Shown in pieces: positions 10,249 through 22,600 of a stretch of 64,000 bases of DNA. The stretch's first letter is position 1. Each line of letters starts with the position of its first letter. The notes below the pieces were generated by a model. It ran no database searches. It was not told the DNA's origin and saw only the letters and a program-made list of their open reading frames with translations. This DNA comes from Pisaster brevispinus (lineage: Eukaryota > Echinodermata > Asteroidea > Forcipulatida > Asteriidae), in NCBI GenBank assembly GCA_023634235.1, contig JAMKCF010000019.1, forward strand, positions 3,162,001-3,226,000, in the 5' to 3' direction. The position numbers and the translations under genes were made by a program.

Positions 10249-13200
10249 TCAAATCCTGATCTGATAGTCTACCGATGCACCTTTCTCAGCCGGAGTCGGA
10301 CTGAGCCCCTCTGCCTCCTCATCACTGCTATCACATGCCCTGACGACCCGCGGTGACAAGGGTGTAGTTTCCTTACTCCCAGATGCTTGAGAATCTTTTC
10401 TTGGAGTCTTGGTCGTCATCGATGATGAGATGGGTTTCCTCGGCGATGTTGGCTCATAGTTGGTTCGAGTATTTTCTTTCACAAACTGGTAGCTGGAGTA
10501 GCTAGACGACCACTTGAACTGCAGGTTGAAATGCAATCATTTCATGAGCCTATTATATCGTTTATTTGATCGTTTAGTGCAAAATTAGTACCTAATTCTT
10601 TGTATTTGCAACGGTATCGCAGTGGTAGCCGAGCGGTTTAGTGCACAGGACTCGAGCTCTGGTGTTTCTGATCATGCAGAATGTGGGTTCGAGATTCCCG
10701 GCCATGACACTTGCATCCTTAAGCAAGACGCTTGACCCTTATTGCTTCGTTCATTTGGATGGGACATTAAGCCGAACCCAGTACACTTATCACTAATGGA
10801 AGAGGTTTGCCCAAGACCTAGTGTTGTTCCCTGGCACAAAGTTGGTATGATATTCAGTAATGAATTTGACTGACATAACCTGAACCAGAACCAGACACCA
10901 TTTTTTTTTTCTCTTGGCAAGAGGCATCTCCATGAAGGATACTCCTACATGTATTTCTACCAGCACATTTCAAGGGGCACCAAGGCAATGCCGAAGGTGA
11001 ACAGAGGCGATTGCGTCCATGAAGTATACATTTCTATACATGTTTTGTGTAAATATGTAAAATGCCAAAAAATTTCTAAACCATTTCTGGGCATACACCA
11101 GTTGACCCTTTTGGGGGAAAATTGCCTCTCAGGGGGTAAACTGTAGAGGGCGCACTGTATTATCGATCACCTGTATCCCGATAGAGAGTCTGCAATTTCT
11201 CATCCCCGTGATTCTACAACCAAATCCAATCATACAGTATTCACTCACCCTGCTCTTTAAGTCCTTTGTGAACTTCTCTATTTCTTTCTGCACTTCAGAT
11301 CTTGTTTGTTTGCTTGGACTCACAGACATGGTCTGCGAAGGCACAAGGGAGAAAAAGAACTATGTTAAGTTTTAAGCAATTTATGCAAGTTGTCTGCTCC
11401 TTTCCTTCACGTGTATGACTCTGTATTTCTATACAGCACAGTTACTTTAGGCATGTAACTTCTTCAGCTGATCAGCTGATTTCCGCTTTTTTAAAAAGAC
11501 AAAAAACAGTGGCGTAGAAAACTGAAGAACACTCAGCTTGGCTCAATGGTTTCTTCCCTGCCTTTCACCAAGCTATGACTTCGATTCCCGGACCTGAGCC
11601 TTGCATGTAGATTGGGTTTTCAGTCCCAACTAGGGAAAAACCCATGCATGGTTTTGCTCTATTTGGAGTTTTTCCTCGAGCATCTAAAGCTGATACGTGT
11701 TCTTCAGCCAACCCACAGGTATCTTCAGGCATACCGGTCACAGTGCTAGTCACTTTTGAGTATCCCTGGTTTCATCACCAGAAAGATTTCACAAAAATAA
11801 TAACATGAAATAAAAAGTTTTCTGTCCTAGGTGTTTTTGGCAGGTTGCGCCACATCGCCTTGTAAAAACCCTTACACGGTGCTATAAAAATGGGTCTCAT
11901 CATTCAAAAACTGTGCATACCTGTCTTAAACTTAATAAGCACTTTGAGATGAAGACATTTAGCTCTATATAAGATCCAAGTATTGTTAAACTGCGGAACT
12001 TACCCGCCACTGTATTTGCTCAAAGCTGTGTGGATCATGTGACACTGGTAGACCAATCTTCACCTTCCTCACAGTGTGCCAGTCTGGGGACAAATTATTT
12101 TTCATTCATTACTTTATCATTTCACGATCTCCTTCTCATTTGTAGTTTCGTAGACAATCCTGTCGGTAAGTCATTTCGCCACACACGTGCTAATCTGCTG
12201 CACGCTCAAAGTTTTCACTAATAATAGGCTTCAAAGCTGGCAAGCGTTTATGTGTAATTTTACCCCCCAAAATCACCCACTTTAACATTCAAATGCCTTT
12301 TCTTATGACATAAGCTTTCATCGTTCCATCATAAGCTTTCATCGCATGTAATTTTTATGTGCGTTTGTGTGAACACAATCTCTTTCCAACAGTCTAAACC
12401 ATCTGATAAGAGCCTTTAGACTCAATAAAACAAATTAATAATAATGATTCTAACAGTGGCTTCTTAAATAGCACTCATATCTGTCACTCAGTGAAGCTCA
12501 AGGCGCTTCAACATTAAGTATTTTCTTGCAAGGGGTTTGTGGAGCTACATTTGTGGAGCTAAGTAAGAGATCTACCATGCCTACTCCTTTACTTAGCACC
12601 ATGTAATGGTTTACAAGGTGCTGTGGCCCAATATGCAGCCAATCAAACCAGGAACACCGGGGCGAACCCCTTCTCTTTTTCGATAAGTGCACTGGGTTCT
12701 TTTTTGTGCGCGATACACAACACACAGGACCAACGGTTTTCATCCCATCCAACTTGCCAAGCAATGTGGAATCATCTGTCAAAAACACAAGGTTGATTTC
12801 AGCCAGGAGGATGGGTGTTAGCCTAAGGCTATGAGATTAATTTAAAAATTCCTTTGGAATCTTCAAGGATTAAATGGAATATTTTCATTCAAAGAATCAA
12901 CCCAGGATAATTTGACATTTTCCATGCTATTTGGCTAGGTGTCAATAGGAACTTGGAATTTGTTTCTTTTTTGGTGGAGTTACCCAAAATAAGTTTAAGA
13001 AACGAGTTTCTCGTCCGGACTTTTAAAAAAAAGGAGGCAGGGTGCTACTATTTACTATTTTCCAAATTTTAGCTATTTTTTCCAAGATGGCCGCCATGCT
13101 AAACATGGCTGGCCAAAGTATATTTAGTCACAGATTTTGTGCTATTTGAGTATTCTGATGCAATGCATGACAAAACAAATGATTTGAATCATTTTAGTCA

Positions 13201-16200
13201 AATTTCCCTTTTTTTTTCTCTCTTTTTTTTTTTCCTTTCCCCCCTTTTTAAAAAAATAGTAAATAGTAAAAAAAAGGAGGCGGCGGCCAAAAAGGAGGTG
13301 GGCGGGGACGAGAAACTCGTTTCTTATTTTACTTGGCCTAACAGACTGTTCAAAACGGTACCATGACATCGAGTGCTTTAATGCATTGGTTCAGAGGTTG
13401 AAATACTTCCCACTTACATTTCTTGTATGCATCTTCAAAGTCAAACACAAGCTCTGAAAGACTCTGCGTGGTGATACAGGGTAAAAAAAATAAAAATAAG
13501 AGGAAATTTTTAAAGGGAAGGTATACATTTGGTAATCACTCTTAAAATTAATGGCAATAAAACTTTACTTGGTTAGAAGTAACAGCAGCTTTTGATGGTA
13601 TAACACATTTTGAGAAACATTTCACTTTAAAGTAATGTGGTTATCAGTGGTTATGTAAAAAGACATCAGTTTTTATACCCCTAAATTTGAATCCGAGAAA
13701 CGTGACTGTCAGAAACGTTTCTCAGATTGTGTATTTCTACTAGGGATTAGTCTTCCTGCATGGATATAAAAGCTCAGAATTTTCAGCGATATCTCCAAAA
13801 CGCGACCACATTTTGAAATGAAACTTTCACAGGTTAGTTTGTTGTATATATCTACATTTATATAGGATTAAAACAATCGAACGGTTCCAAAAACCAAAGG
13901 TATACTTTGCCTTTAACGAAGGAATCCAAGTCATTCCTTGCACCAAATAATACAATCAGGATATTACTAAACCACATGAGAAAACTGACTAGTGAATGAA
14001 CTTAATTATTAACACCAGTCTTTATAGCGTTTCATCAAAGAAACTGTTGTATTTCACTGACCTTGAACTCCAGGGGTTTGAACATGAGGTCATCTCGCCT
14101 ACTCATCCCCAAAGCACCGTACCTCCCTGAGTAGTAAACGGCTAACACCACATGCCGGTGGATGGTCCCTGAGAAGTGTGTCTTGAAGCTGAGTGGGAAC
14201 CTCTCTAGGCCTGGTGCTCCGTTCGTTAGGTATCTTGAAGAATTGTCAAGAATATTTACAACTGATCTGCCATTAAAGTAATGCTTGGGTTTGCGGTTGG
14301 GTTTTGCAGTTGGAGCAAACCGAGCAGGGGTGCGAGTGCGCAAGAATGCTTTAAACAACACACTGGACCTACGGTTTTACATCCCATCCGATGGAACGAG
14401 CAATGCGTTTTTACTTTGTGATATATACTAGAATCGTTTTTTATAACAACATTTGTGTATGACTCTATCTACAATATGAAGAAGATTAAATATAGAAATA
14501 AGGGAACAGCTCGAAAGTCGGAACAGTAGGAATGTTCTTATTGGATCAGTGAAATATTCAAGCGGGCATACATGGACCAGTCCATCAGACTGCTAGAACT
14601 CTCTTTCCATTGGAATGCTCAAAATGTTCGTGAATGCGTAATATTCTCTGTGTTCCCGTAGTTCAGCACAATGTTGCAATCCAGCACAACATTATGTCAG
14701 TCAACTGGATTGTGGGCGTGTGCCTTCATCAATGGCATAACTAAGGAGGGCAGGGGGGCCATCTGCTCCCCCAAATGATGTCAGTGCCCCCCCCCCCCCA
14801 TTTAGAACCCGCAGTAGATCAAGATCTAGTTTTTAAAAAAGTGCAATTGGAATCTATAACTGATTTACCAGCAGTGCCCCCTTAGAAAAAATGGTGCCCC
14901 CCTTGTGGCCCCCCTCCAAAAAAAATGACCTTATTTACGCCGCTGGCCTTCATGACTACAACATGCCCGACATTTGAGAAGCTCCCAAACCAAAATAGAA
15001 ATTAGTGTACATGAAAGGATACAGTGAAAGAATGACGGCTTCAAGGCACTTGATTGGCAGAGATTCTCGTATCATTTCCTTGGCAGAATCCATCAACCTG
15101 TCACAAAAAAGAAAACAATTTGAAATGCATTTGATGTCAGTCTTAGCATCAGCATTCAAATTACAGAGGTTTGAGGGAAAAGTCTTTAATTAGGATTCTA
15201 ATTGAAGGAGCTATGTTGAAATGATGTCATTGCCATGTTTTTTTAACCCCAGGGTTTAATTTCACAAAGCACTAAGACTCATCTTTTAGATGAGTTGTCA
15301 TTGTTGATTTGTATTGTGACATCACACTTTGCTTAGCAGTTAAGAATGGTACACATCTTAAGATTGGACTTAGCCCTTTGTGAAATCAAGCGCAGGAGTA
15401 ATAGATATCAAGGTTTTTGAAAAACATCCTCAACACTAGGTAGATGGAGCAAAGAGCAAGACACCTTTGTATCTGAAGAAATGAGGATTTTGAAACAAAA
15501 TATGCTAAGGCCTAGTTAAGAAAAACCTCATACCAGACAATCGTTACAAATTACCTATATCTTAAGAAGATTTGCTTACCCAGAAATTGGTCTGTTTTTC
15601 CTAATTTCGAAAAACTGTGTTCCTGTGTGGTTATATCTGGTTTCAAATTGTTACGGAGTAAACGGCAGCTCAAACATTCTCAATCTGTTATAAGTAATTA
15701 TTCAAATGTGTACAATTTGAGCAAATAAATTCACTTTATCACTATATTCCATGAAAAAAACCTGTTATGTTTTGCTGTTGTATGATGGTGGGGGTTTTTT
15801 TATTTGAGAGGGCTCCATGTTAAAGTAATTGAAATTTTATTTATTTTTTAAAACAAAAAACAAACTGTACAATCTTTTCAAAATGAAAATTTAAAACAAA
15901 AATTGTTTTCTCTTTTTTAACAAAACAACACAGTTTGTGGGCCAAGGTATGTGTTTGTTTGTTGGGGTGTTTGTTTGTTTGATTGTTTGTTTGTTTGTTT
16001 AGATGATCTGTACTGAATAATAAATGCACTAATGTTTATGCACCTTTATACAAACCAAACATCAGACCTAATTTTTATAAAGATTTCTGCTAATTGTTTT
16101 AGGATACTGTAGCTCTTTCATGTAGTCCTGCACTGCATCCAGTCGGCATGGTATTGATGTATTGGGCTGAAATGTAGGTGCGGCGGGTATTGTTACCTGA

Positions 16201-17058
16201 ATCAAGTAAGAAAGAAATGTTTTATAATTAACACACAGTCGTGGACTGGAAAGTATTTACTTAATGCAACTGGGTTTAATATCAGGGCTGATGATGCTTC
16301 ATTCTTGTAATGGGTAAGGCAGTAATAATGCAGTAAATGGCAGCTCTGTGACTGTAGTGTTAGTGTTAGGGAAATGTAAACCTCTGACTGGAACATTTCT
16401 AGGGGCATCAAGGCAATAACTAGGCCCATGGAGGCACTTGTCTCTGTTGCTTCCATCAAGTACAGAGGCCTGTAATGAATTAATATAAACAGTTTGGCCA
16501 TGGGATGGGTTACAATCCAATCTATTCGTGGTTTTTATACCATGACATTGTTGCTGTAAATGTCTAAGTTCACTGGGGGTTCAGGCACAGGGGTAGATAA
16601 CAGGCCTTGAACTTTGCTCTTGAAGAGGAAAAGCAATGTTCTCCTGGTGTGAAGCACTTCTATTATTTATAAGGAAAAATGTAAATTGCAATTCAGCCTT
16701 CAGACTGTAACAAGATTGTATGTGAATAAACCAAATAATAAATAGTAAATCTTTGCATTTTTATACTTTTCCCTTCTTTTTAATCCAGCTGTTTCTATGA
16801 TTGTGATTGATAAAAAATAAGACAAACCTTCGATAGATCTTTATCTTCCCTTATTTCCCCCATGGGTTTGCTTCCAGCAGGGTGAATCTTTCCTGCATGG
16901 CTCCACATCCTCTCCCATGTACTCTGGCTCACCGGAAAGCCATTTTTATTCACGTAAAACAGCACACCGCCACTCTCCTCGTCACTGTTGTTGTCGTCAT
17001 TTTCAACTCCGTTTTTAACCAATTTTTCCGCTTTATTTTTCATCATGGTGAATTCCAA
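10249..17058 (-). CDS. VASH: Vasohibin, tubulin tyrosine carboxypeptidase, 9 exons
   Basis: Vasohibins, with the small partner SVBP, remove the C-terminal tyrosine of alpha-tubulin. Coding exons in transcript order: 17058-16828, 16196-16108, 15636-15580, 15097-15023, 14233-14062, 13463-13418, 12083-12004, 11332-11249, 10518-10249. The joined frame is 1104 nt (367 aa; human VASH1 has 365). Visible matches include GGVLFYVNKNGFPV and STWERMWSHAGKIHP (exon 1), ELQYNHTGTQFFEI (exons 2-3), LPIKCLEAVIL (exon 4), GLERFPLSFKTHFSG and GRYGALGMSRRDDLMFKP (exon 5), VSHDPHSFEQIQW (exon 7) and C-terminal DYQIRI. Predicted catalytic residues are Cys143, His178 and Ser195, with the same spacing (35 and 17) as Cys169/His204/Ser221 of human VASH1. 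Exon 9 is a Ser/Pro/Lys-rich, probably disordered tail. Introns 2 and 4 have U12-like donors. One vasohibin gene is seen, so VASH1 versus VASH2 is not assigned. The start could also be Met5 or Met6. Confidence 0.95.
10619..10800 (+). mobile_element. Truncated tRNA-derived SINE, family A
   Basis: The head 'gtggtagccgagcggttta' and 'gtgggttcgagattcccgg' are A- and B-box-like. The body start 'cttgcatccttaagcaagacg' and 'tggatgggacattaagcc' follow. It lies in the last vasohibin intron, antisense to the gene. Confidence 0.75.
11534..11750 (+). mobile_element. tRNA-headed SINE-like repeat, family C
   Basis: Begins 'cagcttggctcaatggtttcttccctg', with B-box-like 'cttcgattcccgg', and continues 'tgtagattgggttttcagtccc'. 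A better preserved relative at 46388-46570 reads 'cagcttggtgcagaggtttcttcccctg', 'ggttcaaatcctgcc' and 'tgtggattgggctttcagtccc'. It is not a functional tRNA gene, since no acceptor stem can be closed. Confidence 0.65.
11840..11990 (+). mobile_element. 5'-truncated family A SINE (3' part only)
   Basis: Contains 'gcgccacatcgccttgtaaa', 'acacggtgctataaaa' and 'tttagctctatataagatcc', matching the 3' third of the SINE at 4409-4842. Confidence 0.7.
12440..12780 (-). mobile_element. Family A SINE, reverse, head missing
   Basis: The - strand carries 'aaaagaacccagtgcactta', 'gttcctggtttgattggctgc', 'ccttgtaaaccattacatgg' and an AT-rich 'attattattaatt' end, co-linear with 4409-4842. It lies in vasohibin intron 6. 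Confidence 0.75.
13003..13330. mobile_element. MITE with AAGAAACGAGTTTCTCGTCC termini
   Basis: The left end 'aagaaacgagtttctcgtcc' is matched by the right end 'ggacgagaaactcgtttctt', a near-perfect ~20-bp terminal inverted repeat. 'aaaaaaaaggaggc' runs and 'tttactattt/aaatagtaaa' also pair internally. The 75-codon frames on both strands are low-complexity by-products. Confidence 0.85.
13505..13920. mobile_element. ~400-bp repeat with GGTATAC...GTATAC ends and a central hairpin, copy 1
   Basis: Ends are 'aaagggaaggtatacatttgg' and 'ccaaaggtatactttgccttt'. Internal landmarks include 'gtaatcactct', 'ttacttggttagaagt', the hairpin 'gagaaacgtgactgtcagaaacgtttctc', and 'gatatctccaaaacgc'. A diverged copy is at 60405-60805. 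No coding capacity. Confidence 0.8.
14700..14950. repeat. Low-complexity C/G-run segment in vasohibin intron 4
   Basis: 'gtgccccccccccccccatttagaaccc', 'cagtgccccctta' and 'ggtgcccccctt' form three diverged copies of a C-rich motif in ~120 bp. No function is inferred. Confidence 0.5.
15246..15395. mobile_element. MITE, 'ccccagggtttaatttcacaaag' family
   Basis: The inverted ends are 'cagggtttaatttcacaaagcactaagac' and 'cttagccctttgtgaaatcaagcgc'. It is related in layout to the element at 29617-29763, whose ends also read '...tttcacaaag' / 'tttgtgaaat...'. It lies in vasohibin intron 3. Confidence 0.7.
15953..16000 (+). repeat. (GTTT)n microsatellite
   Basis: 'gtttgtttgttggggtgtttgtttgtttgattgtttgtttg' in vasohibin intron 2; a similar (TTTG)n run at 21963-21981 directly precedes an ASB3 acceptor. 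Confidence 0.85.
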
Positions 17059-19601
17059 AAGACTCCGTATTCATTTTAGATCATCAACAATTACTCTTTC
17101 ATGGTCAAAAATGTGAAATTTCCAAAAGACAGAAGCTGCAAAAATGCAACTGTCGTTCACATTCCGGACAAAGTTGTTTATAGACGTCTCCTTGGGGTTT
17201 GACTTTTCCCCAGGAGGTGGACAGAGTGAGCGCACGTGAAAACTAACGTGGGGTCGAGAGAACGACCATGTTGTGAAAACGAAGTTAAAAACTCAACCGC
17301 AACCTAGTAGTGTACCCAGACTCTATTGTTTATTGTGGAATGTGGTTTTATGGAAAGTATCCGATCATAACACACTTGTGCCTTTTTTGCAGCAAGTTTA
17401 CAATTACACAGGATCGGAGCACGAGAACTTCGCAGTTCACTTTTAAAATTCAAGATAAACACAGCCCTGACACTGTCATCTTCAAGTGCAAACAAACAGT
17501 AGGATGTGAACAGCTGAGTGGTGAGCTTGCAATCGTTTATTGCTGTGTCCGTAAGTGGTATAGTCAGTTTGCTATCAATATCATTCATTTTGATCATAAC
17601 TTAATTATCAGGGCCCCAGGGGTGCGTTTTTGCGACTCCGCCCAGACCAGTCCCAGCAAACTGTTCTAATCATTTGCCAGTGATTAACCAATAATGGCAG
17701 GGGGATGGGCAACATGGGCAATGGTCAATTCAATGAAACTATTAATATTATAACTTTATAGACTGTGCAAGTCTCGTGACTCACATTTGGGGTGTATTCA
17801 AACACTTTGACATGTTAAAAAGACAAGTTTATTTCCTTCATGCATAATAGAAAATTTTCCGCAGTCAGCCACCAACTTATTGACGTTTTTAAAAAGGTTT
17901 TTTCAACTTTTTTGGTCCAGTTCATACCTGAGGATGTGTTCTATCGATTGAGTGAATCTTGAAAACGTAAAATAAATAGTTTTCATATCATAGGGGATTG
18001 GTTTAAAAACTAGGGATATTTGGTTAAATCCTCAAATTTGGGCGAAAAAAAACCCCGCTTTTTCCCCACACTGTCTTTTTCTCTCCTGTCTCACCCAGTC
18101 TCCATGTTGTCCCTCCATGTTTCTACCTGTATCTTATTTGCTGGAAGGAATGAACGTTAGCAAGCAATCAAATTACGGAGATTCGAACCTGTAACAAGAG
18201 AGAGAACAAATTATTAAGAGAGCATAGCCTGTACCACACGGCTATGAGGCATTGACACCAGAATGGTTTGTTTGTCGTACATGTTTCTCCCAATACCTGG
18301 TTCACCAAAGGTCATAATGAATATGTAATATTTATGAATATTAAAATAAGCTGGGTTTGTCCAATGGCTTGCATAAACTGAATATTCATAACTTTGTTTT
18401 GGATTATTCCATTAGTACAAGCCCTAGGTAAGTTCAACATGTGCTTTGTGGGTTGTTCTAACTTCCCTCCTGAATATCATCTTCGATTATTACCCATTAC
18501 ACAAATCAAAAAGTCCTAGCGAATTGTCCAATGCGCATGAACGATGACCGACTGATTGGAGTATTGCACAACTTACACAGACACACACACACACACAGCA
18601 GGAAAACGAAACAACATGGCGTTTGTTTTCATCTCACTGCAAGACGAATCCTTGCGATTTTGGGACACCTTTTTAAGCCTTTAGAATTGTTAAATTCTGC
18701 CTGTTTTCTGGCTCTATATGTTCGGTAAACCCTCCTTGATAGGTAAGAATATAATTTAGTGAAATTTAACCAGAACTTAGGGAGATAAATTGGTGGCGGG
18801 CAGCGGAAAATTTGCCGAATGTGGAACCAGTCCAACAACAACAATGTCCAAAGACGTGGTCCCAGAACAAATAGAACATGATGAAGAATGTTTGATACTT
18901 TGAATAAACGTGACTTGCATGTTCTATTGTGGGTTACAACTGCAAAAATGCACTTCAGTTACTTAGGCATGCACTTGGCATGTAGCTTGAGGTCATAAAA
19001 TTGAGCGAACAGAGGGGGACGGGCCACATATATGTTAGTCATGAAGAAGAGAGACATTAACAAACATTGTGATAGATGTTAAATTTGCATCAAGGGATGC
19101 AAATTCACACTGCCCCGATGTGTGTGAAGCACTTAATTAATCAGCAACAACTTTCCTGAGTCCTGCTGGAAAAAATAGCCACAGCCATACACTTGGGTGG
19201 GATTCGAACCCATGACCTTTAATTGCCATTGTAGATCAGGTGTCTTACCAAGCTGAAACCACTGAGCTTGTGCAGTAGCTAGAGGCAGCTCGAATCATAT
19301 ACCTTGAACTTCGCTCTTGAAGGGGCACAGCAATTTTCCTCTTGTAAGGGGCACTCTATGAGGAAAATGTAAAGGGCACCACAGCAAAAGCACAGGGCAC
19401 CACGGCAATTGCTGTGGGTGCCGTGGGTTATTTCAAGGCATGTAGGAGCAATAGAGGAACATCTATGCAATTGTTGACTGCATCCACATCAATGTGTTGT
19501 ATAAATGGTTTGCATATTTGATTGATTTAGGAATTCCGTTTCTCTGATTTTCTTAGCTGACACATGTACAGTCACCAACCTAAAAGAGCCATTGATCCAT
19601 A
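17059..19601. other. Intergenic interval between divergent vasohibin and ASB3 genes
   Basis: About 2.5 kb between the two start codons, expected to hold both promoters. It includes a short (CA)n at 18581-18597 and a tRNA-like repeat trace near 18180-18250. The GGGCACC-rich repeat at 19311-19460 shows an inverted structure ('ccacggcaattgctgtggg'). A possible 5'-UTR acceptor for ASB3 is 'ttttcttag' ending at 19556. No TATA box or conserved promoter element could be assigned. Confidence 0.45.
19070..19300. mobile_element. Repeat with embedded tRNA-like segment, copy 1
   Basis: Contains 'gatgtgtgtgaagcactt', 'tttcctgagtcctgctggaaaa' and 'cttgggtgggattcgaaccc', then a reverse tRNA-like stretch through 'accactgagcttg'. 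It is co-linear with the left and central parts of 20283-20583. Confidence 0.7.
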
Positions 19602-22600
19602 ATGGATTTCACCGAGGCCTACCCAGACCGCTGCTCATCTGTAGGTGCCGCTGCCAGAGTAGGAGACAGCGAATCACTGCAGAAGCTGATAGCAAGTGGG
19701 TCATGTATTGATATTCATGACAACCGGGGCTGGACACCTCTACACGAAGCAGCTAACGCTAACCACTCTGACTGTGTGAAGATACTACTCGATCATATTG
19801 AAGATGAAGAAGGTATGTATTTGTGTTGCAAAGAAATGAAGGACAGGTCTCGAATTTTGTTGAGCTCGTTTGGGGCCACAATCTACTGCAAGGTTGAATG
19901 GTTTGGTGTGCACGGCCTGTGATTTCTGCAGCAGGTTGTATTATGGTGTGGCGTGTCGACTTGTGGCCGATCGTGGCCAAATTCTGGTTTCTAAGTCATC
20001 AGGCAGGTGGTTCAAATCCCGATCATGACACTTGTGCCCTTGAGCAAGACACTTAATAACTCAATTTGCTTCTGTTCACCCGCAGGTAAATTTGTATATT
20101 TGAGGGCAGAGATGGTTCTTGTGATTGAATTAGCTCGGTGCGCTACATATTTGGCAGTACAGGCTGAGATGGTTTCAAGAATGAAATAAATGGCCCAGTG
20201 ACCAGGGGTAATAATGTTGGAGCTCCATGAGTGTCACTGCAGGACGGATTTGAGCGATATATAAGAAGTCACTTTTACTTTTGTGTTTTACCCTGGCATG
20301 CCTGGACACCGATGTGTGTTGAGCACTGTATGCTCTGAACTTTCCTAAGTCTAGTGGGAAAAATCAAATCCACAGGCATTTTACTTGGGTGGGATTCAAA
20401 CCCACATCCTTTGCCATTCTAGAGCAGATTTCATACCACTAGACCACCGAGCTTTCTCGGTAGCTGGAGGTCAATTTGAATCCTATGTCAGCAGGGGTTA
20501 CCGCTAAAAAAACTTCCCACAGGTCTAATGGGAAAACAAAACTGAACAGTACTCAACACACACATCAGTGTAGGGCAAAACACCTACATTATTTATAATT
20601 ATCCCTGATCCATATTTAACATCCAGTAAAATTATTATTATCTGTAGATGTGAATGTTAGTACTTGGGAAGGGGAAACTGCGCTGTTGTTTGCTGCACGA
20701 AATGGAAACCAGGAGATGATTGAGCACCTAATCCAACATGGCGCCAAGCCAGACATATGCAACCAAAGAGAAGTCTACCCACTTCATCAAGGTATATTGC
20801 ATTAACCCTTGAACCCGTGTGACCTTTTACTTTAAATGAATCCACTGTATTCCAACAGCATGCAGAACAAATTCTTATGCTCTTATGCCCTTATGCTCTT
20901 CCCCTTAACCTTAGTACTCTTGGTAACATTTTTGCAGCGAGTTGACCAACAATTATTTATTTCACTTTTAAATATTTCATCGCTAAAATTTACTTTTCCA
21001 ACAATCTAAAAAAAAAAGGTTTATAGCCATAAGCTGTGTTAAACTAAAGCATTTGAAGAAACAGAATCGTGCACACTTTTAAAACTCAATAATGGTTGGG
21101 ACCAACTTGGTCCAGGAAATTTGATGTACATCAAAATTGAAAAATAGTATTAGCTGCTTACCAACCAAAAGGACCTATGGTATAAATGCAAAAAAATAGT
21201 TAGTGGCCTGATGTTTCGACCCTAGCAGAGTCTTTCTCGAAGGCTAAATGACAAGACTACAAACATAAACAGGTACATGTATACATTACTGATGTAACAA
21301 AGGCAGTCAAGTGGAAATAGATGATGCAGAGGAAAAAACATAGAGAAAGCAGGCAACAAAAGGGAGGGGATTGGGGGAAGGGGCTGGTTGACCACAAGAG
21401 GTGGGGAACACAAAGGACAAAATCAAAATTGCCCACCAAGCAGGGTGACACTTGCCATCTCTGTCAAATGTGTCTGTTTCTAACAGCTGTGACAGGCAAC
21501 CATAAAGAGTGTGTTGAGTTGCTGCTCAGGAAGAGCGCGGATGTAAACTGTACGCAGTGGAACGGTTGGTCATCACTCCATGAGGCTGCCTTCCATGGCT
21601 TTGCGGATATTCTCCGGATTCTGCTGGAATCTGGTGCCAAGACTGACGTGAGGGATGACTATGGGATTGCACCTGTGTTCACCGCAGCACAGTACGGGCA
21701 CCTCGACTGCTTGAAGCTCCTCATTGAACACGGTAAAAAGAGATTTGATATCATTCTTGTAATGGGAACCACTTCAAAATCCTCCAAAATCCTTCCCCAC
21801 ATTTTGATGGACTCTCTAAATCACCCATTCTTAGCATTGGGACAGCCACAGTATAAAGATGTGAACGGGCAGAGAAACTTATAGTGCAGCCAAAAGGTAC
21901 ATGTAAGTGGAGCAACCAGTGAGCAACTGTTGTAATACCTGTTAATTTGTTTGTTAGTTTTTATTTGTTTGTTTGTTTGTTTTTCCAGGTTCAAATCCCA
22001 ACTCGCCTGCTGATGACGGTGCAACTCCATTGTACATAACCACACAGGAAGACAACCCAGAATGCGTGGAGTATTTGCTTGAGCATGGTGCTTCGGCGAC
22101 GATTCCAGTATATACAGATATCTCACAGTTGGCACCCATTCACGTTGCAGCTGACAAAGGTCACGTTAGGTCAGTAAAGCTCAACAATGTACAACCTCGT
22201 CCCCATGGTTTACTTTATTTCCAACCATGTTTGTAAATAGTAAACCCTGGGATGGAAACTCCTCACTTGGACCCTGATTGGACAACAACATTACATTAGC
22301 ACATGCACATGTACATGTTTCCAATACATACAAGCTACTAAATCTGGTACCAGACCACGAGACTATGGCAAAGATGTGAATTTCGATATGCAGCCAGACT
22401 ATTCTAATTTGCATACGAATCCAAAATCTTTGGATATGCAAATGTTCCAATACCAGGATGAGAGAGCAGTCAACCTCGTACTGCTCGACACACCCTGGGG
22501 AAGAGGTTGAACAATGTATAACCTATTTTACTGCTTCTCAAAATTAGGGCGTGTCAAAAAATCAAGTGACTTTGATTGAAAATATTGGCTGCTATAACAA

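Noticed and set aside
17304..17669. Coding exon upstream of vasohibin (97 aa on -, 119 aa on +)
   Set aside because: Two opposite-strand frames overlap, composition is not protein-like, and neither joins any neighbouring exon.
20389..20460. tRNA gene on the - strand
   Set aside because: It lies inside a repeated foldback element with a second copy at 19070-19300; the acceptor stem does not close cleanly.
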